Positions 53,180 through 61,176 are shown, counted from the stretch's first letter. The stretch is DNA of 64,000 bases from a bacterium (GCA_030428695.1 JAUIEM010000001.1:1-64000), one strand, 5' to 3'. The notes: generated from the letters alone by a model not told the origin. Translations and numbers: made by a program.

Positions 53180-55003
53180 TTACTCCGGAGCTTCCGACGC
53201 AGGACCCCGCAGATCCTGGGAGGCGACCAGCTCGCGGTAGAACTCCGAGCGGGCGAGCAGCTCGTCGTGGGTGCCCTGGGCGAGCAGCCGGCGGTCCTTG
53301 AGCACGAGGATGCGGTCGCAGGCGGTGACGGTCGACAGGCGGTGGGCGACGATGAACAGCGTCCGCTTCCGCAGCGCCTCGGGCAGCGCGTCGAAGATCG
53401 AGCGCTCGGCGAGGGAGTCGAGGCTCGCGGTCGGCTCGTCGAGGATCACGATGTCCGGGTCCTTGATCAACGTGCGGGCGATCGCGAGGCGCTGTTTCTG
53501 CCCCTCGGAGAGGTTGCTCGCGCTCTCCTCGATCGGCGCGTCGTAACCTTCGGGCAGCCCTGCGATCAGCTCGTGCAGGCCCGCCGCCCGCGCGGCGCGC
53601 TCCACTTCCTGCAGGCTCGCCTCCGGCTGGCCGTAGCGGAGGTTCTCGAGGAAGCTCCCGGCCAGCAGCTGGGTGCGCTGCGAGGCGTAGCCGATGCGCC
53701 GGCGCAGGGAGCGCACGTTGTACTCCGAGGCCGGACGCCCGTCGTACAGGACCTCCCCTGCGGTCGGCTGGTAGAAGCGCATCAGCAGGCTGAGGAAGGT
53801 CGTCTTGCCGACGCCGCTCGGCCCGACCACCGCCACCCGCTCCCCCGCGCGGATCGCGCAGGAGATGCCCTCGAGCACGATGTCGTCGTCGGTGTAGCCG
53901 AAGCACACGTCGCGGAACTCGACCGCGCCGGTCAGGTGCGCGACCTCCTCGCCGCCCTCGTCCTCGGGCACCACCTCGTACAGCTTCGCGACCCGCTCGA
54001 GCGAGGCGAGGGAGCCCTGCAGCGTGCGGTGCGTGGTCGCGAGGAAGGTCACCGGCCCGAACACGTACAGGAGGTAGCTCTGGAAGGCGAGCAGCGAGCC
54101 GAGGCTGAGCTCGTCCTGCACGACCAGGTAGCAGCCGGCCCCGAGCACGATCATCCGCGCGGCGTCCGGCGCGAGCTGCAGCACGAAGGCGGCGAAGGCG
54201 GCGACCACCCGCTGCCGCAGCGTCACCTCCTGCTGCGACTCGACCTCGCTCATGATGCGCCCGACCTCGCGCGGCTCGGAGGCGAAGGACTTGATCAGCT
54301 CGCCGCTGGAGAGCGTCTCCTGGAGGCGGCGGTGCACCTCGGCGTGGCGCTCCTTGCTGTGGTGGCTGAGGACCCGCTCCTTGCGGGCGAAGTAGAGCGT
54401 GCCCCACAGCACCAGCGGCATCGTCACCGCGACGAACAGGGCGAGCCGCCACTCGAGGTAGAGCAGGAAGGCCAGGCCGCCGGCGAAGCGCAGCAGGTTC
54501 TCGAGGATCCGGATCAGCGTGGCGGAGAACAACAGCCGCATGCCCATCACGTCGGCCCCGAGCCGGTGCATCATCCGGCCGACGGCGCGCTGGTCGAAGA
54601 AGGCCTTCGGGAAGCGCAACGTGCGGTCGTACAGCTCCTCCTGCAGGTCGCGGGTGACGCGGTGCTCGAAGCGGGTGAAGACGTAGCGCTCGACGAGCCG
54701 CGCCAGCCGCGTCGCCCCCTCGAAACCCGCCAGCGCCAGCACGCCGGCCAGCAGCAGATCGAGCCGCTCGCCGAGCACGACGGTGTCGATCAGGAAGCGC
54801 TTGGCCAGGGGCGGCACGAAGGCGCACAGCGCGCCGAGCAGGCTGACCACCCCGCCGACCACGAACAGCGAGCGCGAGCGGAGCAGGTGGGGACGCAGGT
54901 AGCGCAGGTTGCGCCAGGCGTCGCGGTAGGGCTGGCCCCCGATGCTGTCGCTCGGCGGGCGCTCGTTCAGACCCTTCCTGAGGTGCGCGAGCCAGCCCCG
55001 CAT
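53180..55003 (-). CDS. ABC exporter, fused membrane and ATPase domains
   Basis: A 607-residue type IV (MsbA/LmrA-like) half-transporter. The N-terminal ~350 residues hold six helices (LFVVGGVVSLLGALCAFVPP first) with coupling stretches RFPKAFFDQRAVGRMMHRLG. The ATPase has Walker A VVGPSGVGKTTFL near 396, signature LSEGQKQRLAIARTL near 497 (E in place of the usual G), Walker B DIVILDEPTASLD near 517 and the H-loop VAHRLSTV. It likely exports a lipid or small hydrophobic compound. The ATG at 55003 has GGGGAG upstream; a longer in-frame form would overlap the tRNA region. Confidence 0.9.
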   Translation of the reverse strand: MRGWLAHLRKGLNERPPSDSIGGQPYRDAWRNLRYLRPHLLRSRSLFVVGGVVSLLGALCAFVPPLAKRFLIDTVVLGERLDLLLAGVLALAGFEGATRLARLVERYVFTRFEHRVTRDLQEELYDRTLRFPKAFFDQRAVGRMMHRLGADVMGMRLLFSATLIRILENLLRFAGGLAFLLYLEWRLALFVAVTMPLVLWGTLYFARKERVLSHHSKERHAEVHRRLQETLSSGELIKSFASEPREVGRIMSEVESQQEVTLRQRVVAAFAAFVLQLAPDAARMIVLGAGCYLVVQDELSLGSLLAFQSYLLYVFGPVTFLATTHRTLQGSLASLERVAKLYEVVPEDEGGEEVAHLTGAVEFRDVCFGYTDDDIVLEGISCAIRAGERVAVVGPSGVGKTTFLSLLMRFYQPTAGEVLYDGRPASEYNVRSLRRRIGYASQRTQLLAGSFLENLRYGQPEASLQEVERAARAAGLHELIAGLPEGYDAPIEESASNLSEGQKQRLAIARTLIKDPDIVILDEPTASLDSLAERSIFDALPEALRKRTLFIVAHRLSTVTACDRILVLKDRRLLAQGTHDELLARSEFYRELVASQDLRGPASEAPE

Positions 55004-55149
55004 GTCTCCCCTCGCCCCTGCCAGGGCGCCGCGCGTCCGATTCCGAAGAGGCCGGAGGCTACTCGACCCGCGCCGGAGGTGCAAGAGCGGGGATCCCGCG
55101 GAGAATTCTGTTGACACTTCGGGGGGGTGACCCTAGGATCTCGTTCCCT

Positions 55150-55224
55150 CGGGGTGTGGCTCAGCCTGGTTAGAGCGCTTGCTTCGGGAGCAAGAAGTCG
55201 GTGGTTCGAATCCACTCACCCCGA
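55150..55224 (+). tRNA. tRNA-Pro (anticodon CGG)
   Basis: A complete cloverleaf: acceptor CGGGGTG pairs with CACCCCG and the discriminator is A; D arm GCTCAGCCTGGTTAGAGC; anticodon stem CTTGC/GCAAG around loop TTCGGGA with anticodon CGG at 55185-55187; five-base variable loop; T arm with GGTTCGAATCC. No CCA is encoded. A strong terminator follows. Confidence 0.96.
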
Positions 55225-55230
55225 TCCCGA

Positions 55231-55264
55231 GAAGGCTCGCCGTCATGGCGAGCCTTCTTTCTTT
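55231..55264 (+). terminator. rho-independent terminator of tRNA-Pro
   Basis: GAAGGCTCGCC (55231-55241) pairs perfectly with GGCGAGCCTTC (55247-55257) around a five-base loop, followed by TTTCTTT. Confidence 0.9.
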
Positions 55265-55443
55265 GGGTTGATTCCCATCTTCCCGCATCTCTGGCGCGGA
55301 GAGGCAGATTCTGGGATCACGTCCTGACTTCTGGCTCCAGCTGTTCGAGTCCCGTCACTCTCCTTTCCCTTTCCACGCGCTTTCGCTAGCATCGAGGGAA
55401 CGAGGGGACTTGCGCCCCTGCTCTTCACAGGTCTGGTCGAAAA

Positions 55444-55710
55444 ATGAGCATTGCGAAAGTCGAAGAGGCCCTCCGGAAGCTCGCTACCCATCTGCCCGCC
55501 GCAGTCACTGGCTGGAAAGTCGAAGCCGGACAGGATGCGACCGGAGATCCCGCCATCTGGGTCTGGGTCACGCTTCGGGACAAGGGTGTTGATCTTGCAA
55601 CGCGGGATCAGGTGAGAGAGCAGGTGCGAAAAGCTGTCCATAGGGCTTCCGGCTCGGAAGACTGGGTCTACATCAGATTCCGCGGGGCATGGGAGTCCGT
55701 GGCGACTTGA
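55444..55710 (+). CDS. small protein, first gene of a HEPN two-gene module
   Basis: An 88-residue soluble alpha/beta protein: an N-terminal helix (IAKVEEALRKLATHLP), strands AIWVWVTLRDKG, a charged helix (TRDQVREQVRKAVHRA) and WVYIRFRG. No family name is recognised. Its last codons overlap the candidate TTG start of a HEPN-domain gene, so the two form a unit like a toxin-antitoxin pair. It is not a minimal nucleotidyltransferase: the GS-x10-DxD signature is absent. The local base composition is less GC-rich than the surroundings, hinting at transfer. The ATG lacks a strong ribosome binding site. Confidence 0.65.
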   Translation: MSIAKVEEALRKLATHLPAAVTGWKVEAGQDATGDPAIWVWVTLRDKGVDLATRDQVREQVRKAVHRASGSEDWVYIRFRGAWESVAT

Positions 55711-56217
55711 GCCTGCACAGCGAACTGTTGGCTCAGGCTCGACACCTGGCTCAAAAAGGAGCCACGTCGTCCCAAGCAGGCCAGCCTTCGACGTGCCGTG
55801 TCCGCAGCCTACTATGCGCTCTTCCATCTACTGGTATCGGAGGCCACGAGTCGCTTTGTGAGCGGCGCTGGTCGCGAACCATTGCGCAAGAGCCTTGGGC
55901 GCGCCTTCGGTCATGCGGACATGAAGACCGCAAGTCAGGGTTTCGCAGCGGGGAACCCAACACCGAAGATAGGCAGGGCCTTGTCGGGTCAACCGATCCA
56001 GGCAGAGCTGAGAAACGTCGCCAGGCGCTTCGTCGAGCTGCAGCAGGCTCGCCACGAAGCGGACTACGATCTGACCTGCCGATTCACACGCCAGGAAAGT
56101 CTCGATTTCATCGAGCAGGTCGAACAGGCCTTCCGTGACTGGAAGGTCATTCGGAAGACTTTGCCTGCCGATGCCTATCTCGTTGCCCTGCTTGCTCAAA
56201 AGAGCATGCGTGCGTGA
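55707..56217 (+). pseudogene. HEPN-domain protein gene with a single frameshift
   Basis: Read with a one-base correction in the A-run at 55753-55757, the frame gives LAQARHLAQK, then EPRRPKQASLRRAVSAAYYA, LFHLLVSEATSRF and, near the end, RNVARRFVELQQARHEADYD. The last contains the R-x4-6-H motif of HEPN RNases (RHEADY), and the SAAYYALFHLL helix is typical. As it stands, translation from TTG 55707 leaves the frame after about 17 codons; the downstream part could only start at GTG 55798. It may be a real inactivating indel or a homopolymer sequence error. The partner is the 88-residue gene before it. Confidence 0.65.
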
Positions 56218-56262
56218 CCGTTCATCCACATGAACCGGAGATACTCGAGGGGCCTGGTACGA

Positions 56263-56754
56263 TCACTCCGGCCCGAGGAGCTCCTCGATCGCCGTGCGCA
56301 GGGACTCGGGCCGGGTCGTCGGGGCGAACCGGCGGACGACCCTTCCCTGGCGGTCGACGAGGAACTTCGTGAAGTTCCACTTGATCGAGCGCGTCCCGAG
56401 CAGCCCGCGCGCTTCGCCTTTGAGCCGCGCGAACAGGGGATGGGCGTCCGCGCCGTTGACCTCGATCTTCGCGTGCATCGGGAAAGACACGCCGTAGTTC
56501 TTCTCGCAGAACTGCTCGATCTGCGCCGCGTCGCCCGGCTCCTGCCGCCCGAACTGGTTGCACGGGAAGCCCAGCACGACCAGACCGCGCGGCCCGAGCT
56601 CCTTCCAGAGCGCCTCGAGGCCGGCGTACTGGGGGGTGAACCCGCAGCGGCTCGCGGTGTTGACGATCAGCAGGACCTTCCCGCGGTAGGCCTCGAGGTC
56701 GGTGGTCTCGCCCGCCAGCGACTGCACGGAGCATGCGTAGAGATCGTCGGTCAT
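56263..56754 (-). CDS. glutathione peroxidase family protein
   Basis: A 163-residue thioredoxin-fold peroxidase. The peroxidatic residue is a cysteine, not selenocysteine: NTASRCGFT with C37; the catalytic partners are Gln67 (GFPCNQFG) and Trp126/Asn127 (KWNFTKF). Like most bacterial members (BsaA/BtuE type) it probably uses thioredoxin as electron donor to reduce hydroperoxides; a resolving Cys is possible at FCEKNYG. The ATG at 56754 follows GAGGAGG. A Fur/PerR-type regulator gene lies upstream on the same strand, which fits peroxide control. Confidence 0.93.
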   Translation of the reverse strand: MTDDLYACSVQSLAGETTDLEAYRGKVLLIVNTASRCGFTPQYAGLEALWKELGPRGLVVLGFPCNQFGRQEPGDAAQIEQFCEKNYGVSFPMHAKIEVNGADAHPLFARLKGEARGLLGTRSIKWNFTKFLVDRQGRVVRRFAPTTRPESLRTAIEELLGPE

Positions 56755-57067
56755 GCGCGGCCTCCTCGACCCGTGTACGGCATGATGCCCGCTCCTCGGT
56801 CCGAGCGCCAGAGGTCGTGGCCGGAGCCGCGGCGCAATCCGCGGCCCACGGTCGTCCTCCCCGGCCCCCCGACCTGCGACCGGGAGGCGGCCTACCCCCG
56901 CCACAGCGGATCCAGCGTCGCGACCACGCGGACCGTCCCCTCCGGCTGCGGAGGCGAGCGGTGCACCGCGCCGCGGTCCGCGTTGCCCGGCGGGCAACAG
57001 CCTCGGAGGTTACATCACTATCAAGGAAGAACGATCGAGGGGCTTCCACACCGCGCATGTGCGCGCC
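56755..57067. other. gap between the Fur-family gene and the peroxidase gene
   Basis: About 310 bases. It must carry the promoter of the peroxidase unless it is cotranscribed with the regulator. On the minus strand, an open stretch ending at a TAG at 56892-56894 encodes a peptide ending EGTVRVVATLDPLWRG that looks protein-like but has no good start; it may be the end of a small or decayed gene. No Fur-box-like sequence is clear here. Confidence 0.35.
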
Positions 57068-57505
57068 TCAGCGCGCCTCGCCCGGGCGCTCGAGGCAGTC
57101 GGGACACTCCCCGCGGAGCTGGACGGTCGCTTGCTGGACCGACGCCGACCACGGCCCGTGGACCGCCATCGACGCCGTGAGCTCCGCCGGCAGGCAGGCG
57201 ACGCGGCCGCAGTCCTCGCAGACGAAGTGGGGGTGCTGGTGGCCTTCGCCCTGCGCCTGGACGAGGGCGTAGCGATCGATCCCTCCCGCGCGGCTGACCA
57301 CGGCGGCGACGCCGGCGTCGCGGAGCTTGACGAGGTTGCGATAGATCGTCGCCGGGTCCCAGTCCGTCTCGCCGAGGTGCTCGAGCACCTCGCTGTGCGA
57401 GAGCGGATTCGGCGCCTCCGCGAGCACGCGGAGCACGGCCAGACGGGGCGCCGTGGCCCGGAGGGCGCTCTCGCGCAGCAGCTTGCGTGCCTCGTCCTTG
57501 GTCAT
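57068..57505 (-). CDS. Fur-family metalloregulator (PerR/Fur-like)
   Basis: A 145-residue repressor. The N-terminal winged helix includes the recognition helix DPATIYRNLVKLRDAGV. The C-terminal half has the metal-binding HQHPHFVCEDCG (H89, H91, H93; C96, C99) and a second pair CPDC (C134, C137), giving the structural Zn site with four cysteines. Whether it senses iron, peroxide or zinc cannot be told from these residues; the neighbouring peroxidase favours PerR, while the two near-consensus Fur boxes at 59.3 and 60.3 kb favour Fur. A palindrome 50-65 bases upstream of the ATG may be its own operator. Confidence 0.92.
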   Translation of the reverse strand: MTKDEARKLLRESALRATAPRLAVLRVLAEAPNPLSHSEVLEHLGETDWDPATIYRNLVKLRDAGVAAVVSRAGGIDRYALVQAQGEGHQHPHFVCEDCGRVACLPAELTASMAVHGPWSASVQQATVQLRGECPDCLERPGEAR

Positions 57506-57554
57506 CGCGGATCTCGGGCGCAGAGTCGTTCAGCCCCTGAAGTGTAGAGGAATC

Positions 57555-57570
57555 GCTTGCATGTGCAAGC
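57555..57570. promoter_or_regulatory. palindrome upstream of the Fur-family gene
   Basis: GCTTGCATGTGCAAGC is a 7-2-7 inverted repeat 50 bases upstream of the regulator's start, followed by further TTGC words (CTTGCGTGTACA, CTTGCAAC). A self-regulatory operator is likely by position, but the sequence is unlike a classical Fur box. Confidence 0.45.
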
Positions 57571-57850
57571 CGCTTGCGTGTACATCCTCTTGCAACCTGC
57601 GTGCAGGAGCACCCTGCTCGCAGGGCCTTCTTCCGTGGCGGGGACACCGCCCCGGCGCATGCGCCGGCACCAACATGCGTGGCGGGGACCGACGGCGGAG
57701 CAGGAAGCGCCGTCACCGCCCCACCAAGCGCGGAGGGTTCGTGAGCGACGAACGTCGGGACAGGGAGGCGCCTCCGCCAGGCCTCCCGGAGAGCGTTCCA
57801 GAGGGAAGCCAGACCCTGACCGGGCCGCGCCGTCCCGTCGGGCAGCGCGC
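57571..57850. other. intergenic stretch before the HD-domain gene
   Basis: Contains a GGCGGGGACACCGCCCCGGCG hairpin-like segment, read here in two parts as GGCGGGGACACCGCC and CGGCGCATGCGCCG, around 57637-57670. No clear promoter or small gene is seen. Confidence 0.35.
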
Positions 57851-59227
57851 GTGAAGCCCCCGGCCGTGGAGCTTCCGCCCTCCGTTCTCCGACGGCTGGC
57901 CGGGTGCCTCGAGGAAGCGCTGACCGCCCTCGGCGCGGCCCCGACCCGGCGCCAGCTCGATGACGCGAGCGTCACGATCCTCGCGGCGATGTCCGGGCCG
58001 GCCCGCCGCTACCACACGATCGAGCACGTCTTCGACGTCTGTGAAGGGGCTCCCCCCCTGGTGTTGCTGGCGTTGCTCTTCCACGACACGGTCTGCCTGC
58101 ACCTCGACGACGGGCTGCCTCCGCACGCGCAGCCGCGCCTCGAAGGGGTCGTCGAGCCGGTCGCGGCGGGCAGGTACCGCCTGCGCGCCTACGACCCCGG
58201 GAAGGACCGGGTGCGGGGCGTGGTCGAGGCGGTGTTCGGCGTCGCGCCGGGGGAAGAGCTGCCGGCGGCCGGCGGAGTCAACGAGCTCCTGAGCGCGCTG
58301 CTCGCCTGCCGCTCCCTCGAGCCGCTGCTGAGCCTCGCCCAGCTGACCGGGCTCGCGGGCTGTGTCGAGGCGACCATCCCCTTCCGCGGCGCCGCGGGCG
58401 TCTGCCCGGCGGAGGGCTTGTTCACCCGGCTGCAGCGGACGAGCGAGGACTTCGCGCTCGGGCTCGACGACGGCGCGCTGCGTCGGGCCGTCGACCTGGC
58501 GGTCGAGACCTCGAACCGCGACATCGGCAACTTCGCGGTCGAAGACACCCGCGGCTTCCTCGACAACACCTGGAGGATCCTGGGGGAGACTCCCTCTCTG
58601 CGCGATCCGCGGCGGGCCACCCATCGCACCTACCGGACCGCGATCGAGAAGATGGAGGGCTTCCTCGCGCAGCTGGACCCCCGCCTCGTGTTCCACGGCT
58701 TCCGCGGCCGCCCGGACGCCGCGAGCCTGCGCCGGTTGCGCGAGCGGGCGGGCCGCAACATCGCCCGGGTGGTGCGCTACCTGCGGGTCAAGCGGCTGGC
58801 CGTCGGGCTGCTCGAGGCGCTCGCCCTCGAGACCGGGGGAGACGCGCCGATGGAGCTGTTCCTCGGGGACATCCCGGGCGAGGGAGTCGCTCCACGGCTG
58901 GAGCGCGCCCTTCCCGACCACGCGAACCGTCCGACCAGCAGTGGCCTCGACCCCTGGGTGCTGTCCGTCCTCGACGAGGGCGACCTCTCGGCGCGGGGCT
59001 TCGACCTGCTCGGCGGGCCGCTACCCGCCTTCGTCTACCGCGGGCTCGGCGACGCCGCCCTGGACGAGATCCTCGAGCTGGCAGAGGAAGCGCTCGCGCG
59101 CGCCGGGCGGGCCCGCGAGCTGCTCCAGGCCTTCCCGCGCGCGGTCGTCCAGGCCGTCGCGCGCGCCGCCGGTCAGGTCGCGGACTCCCGCGCGGCCGCC
59201 CTGGACGGGCTCGCGGCGGGCCTGTAG
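57851..59227 (+). CDS. HD-domain (predicted metal-dependent phosphohydrolase-like) protein
   Basis: A 458-residue soluble protein. The N-terminal part has the HD-superfamily pattern RRYHTIEHVFDV then LLALLFHDTVCLHL, giving three metal ligands (His in YHT/EHV and the His-Asp of FHD), similar to COG4339-type proteins whose substrates are unknown. Further ligands could lie in the DNTWRILGE and HRTYRTAIEKMEGF regions. The C-terminal ~150 residues are helical and unassigned. The GTG at 57851 is the most plausible start; the frame continues upstream in low-complexity sequence. It stands alone between the regulator and the prepilin-like genes. Confidence 0.6.
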   Translation: MKPPAVELPPSVLRRLAGCLEEALTALGAAPTRRQLDDASVTILAAMSGPARRYHTIEHVFDVCEGAPPLVLLALLFHDTVCLHLDDGLPPHAQPRLEGVVEPVAAGRYRLRAYDPGKDRVRGVVEAVFGVAPGEELPAAGGVNELLSALLACRSLEPLLSLAQLTGLAGCVEATIPFRGAAGVCPAEGLFTRLQRTSEDFALGLDDGALRRAVDLAVETSNRDIGNFAVEDTRGFLDNTWRILGETPSLRDPRRATHRTYRTAIEKMEGFLAQLDPRLVFHGFRGRPDAASLRRLRERAGRNIARVVRYLRVKRLAVGLLEALALETGGDAPMELFLGDIPGEGVAPRLERALPDHANRPTSSGLDPWVLSVLDEGDLSARGFDLLGGPLPAFVYRGLGDAALDEILELAEEALARAGRARELLQAFPRAVVQAVARAAGQVADSRAAALDGLAAGL

Positions 59228-59298
59228 CGCGCGCGGGCCAAGCCCCTCCGCCTGCGACGCGTATCTGAGATCCAGCTCTCAAAATTGCGAAGATGAGG

Positions 59299-59329
59299 TT
59301 GACAAGAATCGAGAATGAGTACTCATTAT
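59299..59329 (+). promoter_or_regulatory. promoter with overlapping Fur box, first prepilin-like gene
   Basis: TTGACA (59299-59304) is a good -35; CATTAT (59324-59329) could be the -10 with a long 19-base spacer. GAGAATGAGTACTCATTAT (59311-59329) closely matches the Fur consensus GATAATGATAATCATTATC and contains the perfect palindrome AATGAGTACTCATT. It lies 69 bases before the ATG at 59398. Confidence 0.7.
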
Positions 59330-59397
59330 GGATACATGCAGTTGCGCCATCCTGCCGGACACGTGTTCAGCGGTGGCGACCTCAACCAGGAGAACCC

Positions 59398-60153
59398 ATG
59401 AAGACTCTGACTAAGGCCCACTCTCGCAAGGGCCTGACCCTGCTCGAGCTCCTGCTCGTGCTGGTCGTCCTCATCGCCACCTCGGGGATCCTCGTGGCGG
59501 TGTTCCCCAACATCCTCGGCCTGTCGCACTCCGCGAGCAGCTCCGCCAACATCGAAGCCGTCACCCGGCAGCTGGAAAACCACAAGGCGATGTTCGGCGG
59601 CTACCCGGACTCCCTGGACCTGCTGATCGATGACGCCGACACCCTCGTGGAACTCGGCGGCTCCATCGCCCCGACCGAGCTGACCGTCTCGGCCACCACC
59701 GGCAACGAGCGCTGGCTCGACGCCCTGGCAGAGGCCGGCATCACCGGCGTGATCGAGCATCCCTCGACCCTCGGGGACGAGGAGACCCAGACCACCTTCG
59801 GCGGTAACGCCGTGGCCGTCGACGCAGGGGCGGTGACGCCGGACAACCTCGTCACCCTCGGCACCGACGCGATCGCCCGCCTCGGCCTCGACCCGGCCAC
59901 CGACTACCTCGTCCTCGGACTGGGCAGCCACAACGAAGGCATCGGCCGCTCGATGGCCTCCGCCCCCCTCCACTTCCTGGCCGGTGGGGAGAGCAACGAG
60001 GAGGTCTACGCCCGCTACCTGCTGATCTTCCGCGTCCCCGAAGAGGGCGCCGCCCAGCTCGCGACCGTCGCTGCGATCGACAGTCACGATGAGGTGGGTG
60101 AGGTCGTCGGCCTCGACGGCCACATCGCCGAGTACTACCACTCGCGCGAGTAA
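59398..60153 (+). CDS. prepilin-like protein, paralogue 1 (putative iron-regulated)
   Basis: A 251-residue protein with a class III (type IV pilin/pseudopilin) signal: a short basic leader MKTLTKAHSRKG, cleavage before LTLLE, Glu at +5, and a long hydrophobic helix (LELLLVLVVLIATSGILVAV). The mature domain of about 210 residues is not a known pilin head; it contains ENHKAMFGGYPDSLD, ERWLDALAEAGITGVIEHP, ATDYLVLGLGSHNEGIGRSM and ends EYYHSRE. It would be processed by a PilD-type peptidase and sit in the envelope or a pseudopilus. The ATG follows AGGAGAA. A Fur box overlaps its promoter and a hairpin terminator follows, so it is a single-gene unit. Confidence 0.82.
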   Translation: MKTLTKAHSRKGLTLLELLLVLVVLIATSGILVAVFPNILGLSHSASSSANIEAVTRQLENHKAMFGGYPDSLDLLIDDADTLVELGGSIAPTELTVSATTGNERWLDALAEAGITGVIEHPSTLGDEETQTTFGGNAVAVDAGAVTPDNLVTLGTDAIARLGLDPATDYLVLGLGSHNEGIGRSMASAPLHFLAGGESNEEVYARYLLIFRVPEEGAAQLATVAAIDSHDEVGEVVGLDGHIAEYYHSRE

Positions 60154-60175
60154 CGTCGCGGCGTTTGTCGATGCG

Positions 60176-60210
60176 GACGGCCTGGCGAGACTCTTCGCCA
60201 GGCCGTCTTG
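60176..60210 (+). terminator. hairpin terminator after prepilin-like gene 1
   Basis: GACGGCCTGGCGA (60176-60188) pairs perfectly with TCGCCAGGCCGTC (60195-60207) around a six-base loop; the T-tract is short (TTG), so efficiency may be modest. Confidence 0.7.
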
Positions 60211-60277
60211 CATCGGGACGCGCGACTACCGCGAACTTGCGCGGCAGCGGCAAGCGATGATTCTCCGCGATTCGGTC

Positions 60278-60308
60278 TTGCACACAAACGAGAATGAGTT
60301 ATCATTAT
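60278..60308 (+). promoter_or_regulatory. promoter with overlapping Fur box, second prepilin-like gene
   Basis: TTGCAC (60278-60283) and CATTAT (60303-60308) have the same 19-base spacing as in the first promoter. GAGAATGAGTTATCATTAT (60290-60308) is even closer to the Fur consensus. It lies 46 bases before the ATG at 60354. Confidence 0.72.
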
Positions 60309-60353
60309 CGCATGTGGCGCGTGGGGCGACCACAGACCCAACCTGGAGAGATC

Positions 60354-61109
60354 ATGAAGAACCTGACCAAGATGCATCGTCGAAAGGGCCTGACCCTGCT
60401 CGAGCTCCTGCTCGTGCTGGTCGTGCTCATCGCCACCTCGGGGATCCTCGTGGCGGTGTTCCCGAACATCGTCGGCCTGGCGCACGCCTCGAGCAGCGCC
60501 TCCAACATCGAATCCGTCGTGCGGCAGCTCGAGAATCATCGGGCCATGTTCGGCGGCTACCCCGACTCCCTCGACATGCTGATCGATGACACCGACGCGC
60601 TCGCGCCCTTCGGTGGCACCACCGCCGCGACCGAGCTGGCCGTCTCCTCCACCACCGGCAACGAGCGCTGGCTCGACGCCCTGGAAGAGGCCGGCATCAC
60701 CGGCGTGATCGAGCATCCTTCGACCCTCGGGGACGAAGAGACCGCGACCACCTTCGGCGGCACCGCCGTGGACGTCGACGCAGGGGCAGTGACGCCGGAC
60801 AACCTCGTCACCCTCGGCGCCGACGCGATCGCCCGCCTCGGCCTCGACCCGGCCACCGACTACCTCGTCCTGGGTCTGGGCAGCCACAATGAGGGCATCG
60901 GCCGCTCGATGGCCTCCGCCCCGATCCACTTCCTGCCCGGTGGCGAGAGCAACGAGGACGTCTACTCCCGCTTCCTCCTGATCTTCCGCGTCCCCGAAGA
61001 GGGCGCCGCCCAGCTCGCGACCGTCGCCACCGTCGACGTGCACGACGGCGACGGCGAGGTCCTCGGCCTCGACGGCCACATCGCCGAGTACTACCACTCG
61101 CGCGAGTAG
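60354..61109 (+). CDS. prepilin-like protein, paralogue 2 (putative iron-regulated)
   Basis: A 251-residue paralogue of the preceding gene with the same length and almost the same sequence: leader MKNLTKMHRRKG, cleavage before LTLLE (Glu +5), the same hydrophobic helix, and the same head motifs (ENHRAMFGGYPDSLD, ERWLDALEEAGITGVIEHP, LGLGSHNEGIGRSM, EYYHSRE). It differs mainly in scattered positions of the head (for example DALAPFGGTTAATEL for DTLVELGGSIAPTEL). The ATG follows TGGAGAG. It has its own Fur-box promoter and its own terminator, so the two copies are controlled separately but alike. Confidence 0.82.
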   Translation: MKNLTKMHRRKGLTLLELLLVLVVLIATSGILVAVFPNIVGLAHASSSASNIESVVRQLENHRAMFGGYPDSLDMLIDDTDALAPFGGTTAATELAVSSTTGNERWLDALEEAGITGVIEHPSTLGDEETATTFGGTAVDVDAGAVTPDNLVTLGADAIARLGLDPATDYLVLGLGSHNEGIGRSMASAPIHFLPGGESNEDVYSRFLLIFRVPEEGAAQLATVATVDVHDGDGEVLGLDGHIAEYYHSRE

Positions 61110-61137
61110 CTCTTCCTGCGAGACGGACTTTCGACAC

Positions 61138-61176
61138 GGCGGCCTGGCGGAGCTTCCCCGCCGGGTCGTCTTTTTT
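61138..61176 (+). terminator. rho-independent terminator after prepilin-like gene 2
   Basis: GGCCTGGCGG (from 61141) pairs, with two G-U pairs, with CCGCCGGGTC, then GTCTTTTTTC. The long T-tract supports intrinsic termination. Confidence 0.8.

Noticed and set aside
55747..55763. Programmed -1 frameshift in the HEPN gene
   Set aside because: The A-run would need a +1 shift to join the frames, and no classical -1 slippery heptamer in the right phase is present; a simple indel is more likely.
56640..56650. Possible selenoprotein glutathione peroxidase
   Set aside because: The peroxidatic codon is for cysteine (NTASRCGFT), not TGA, so there is no selenocysteine.
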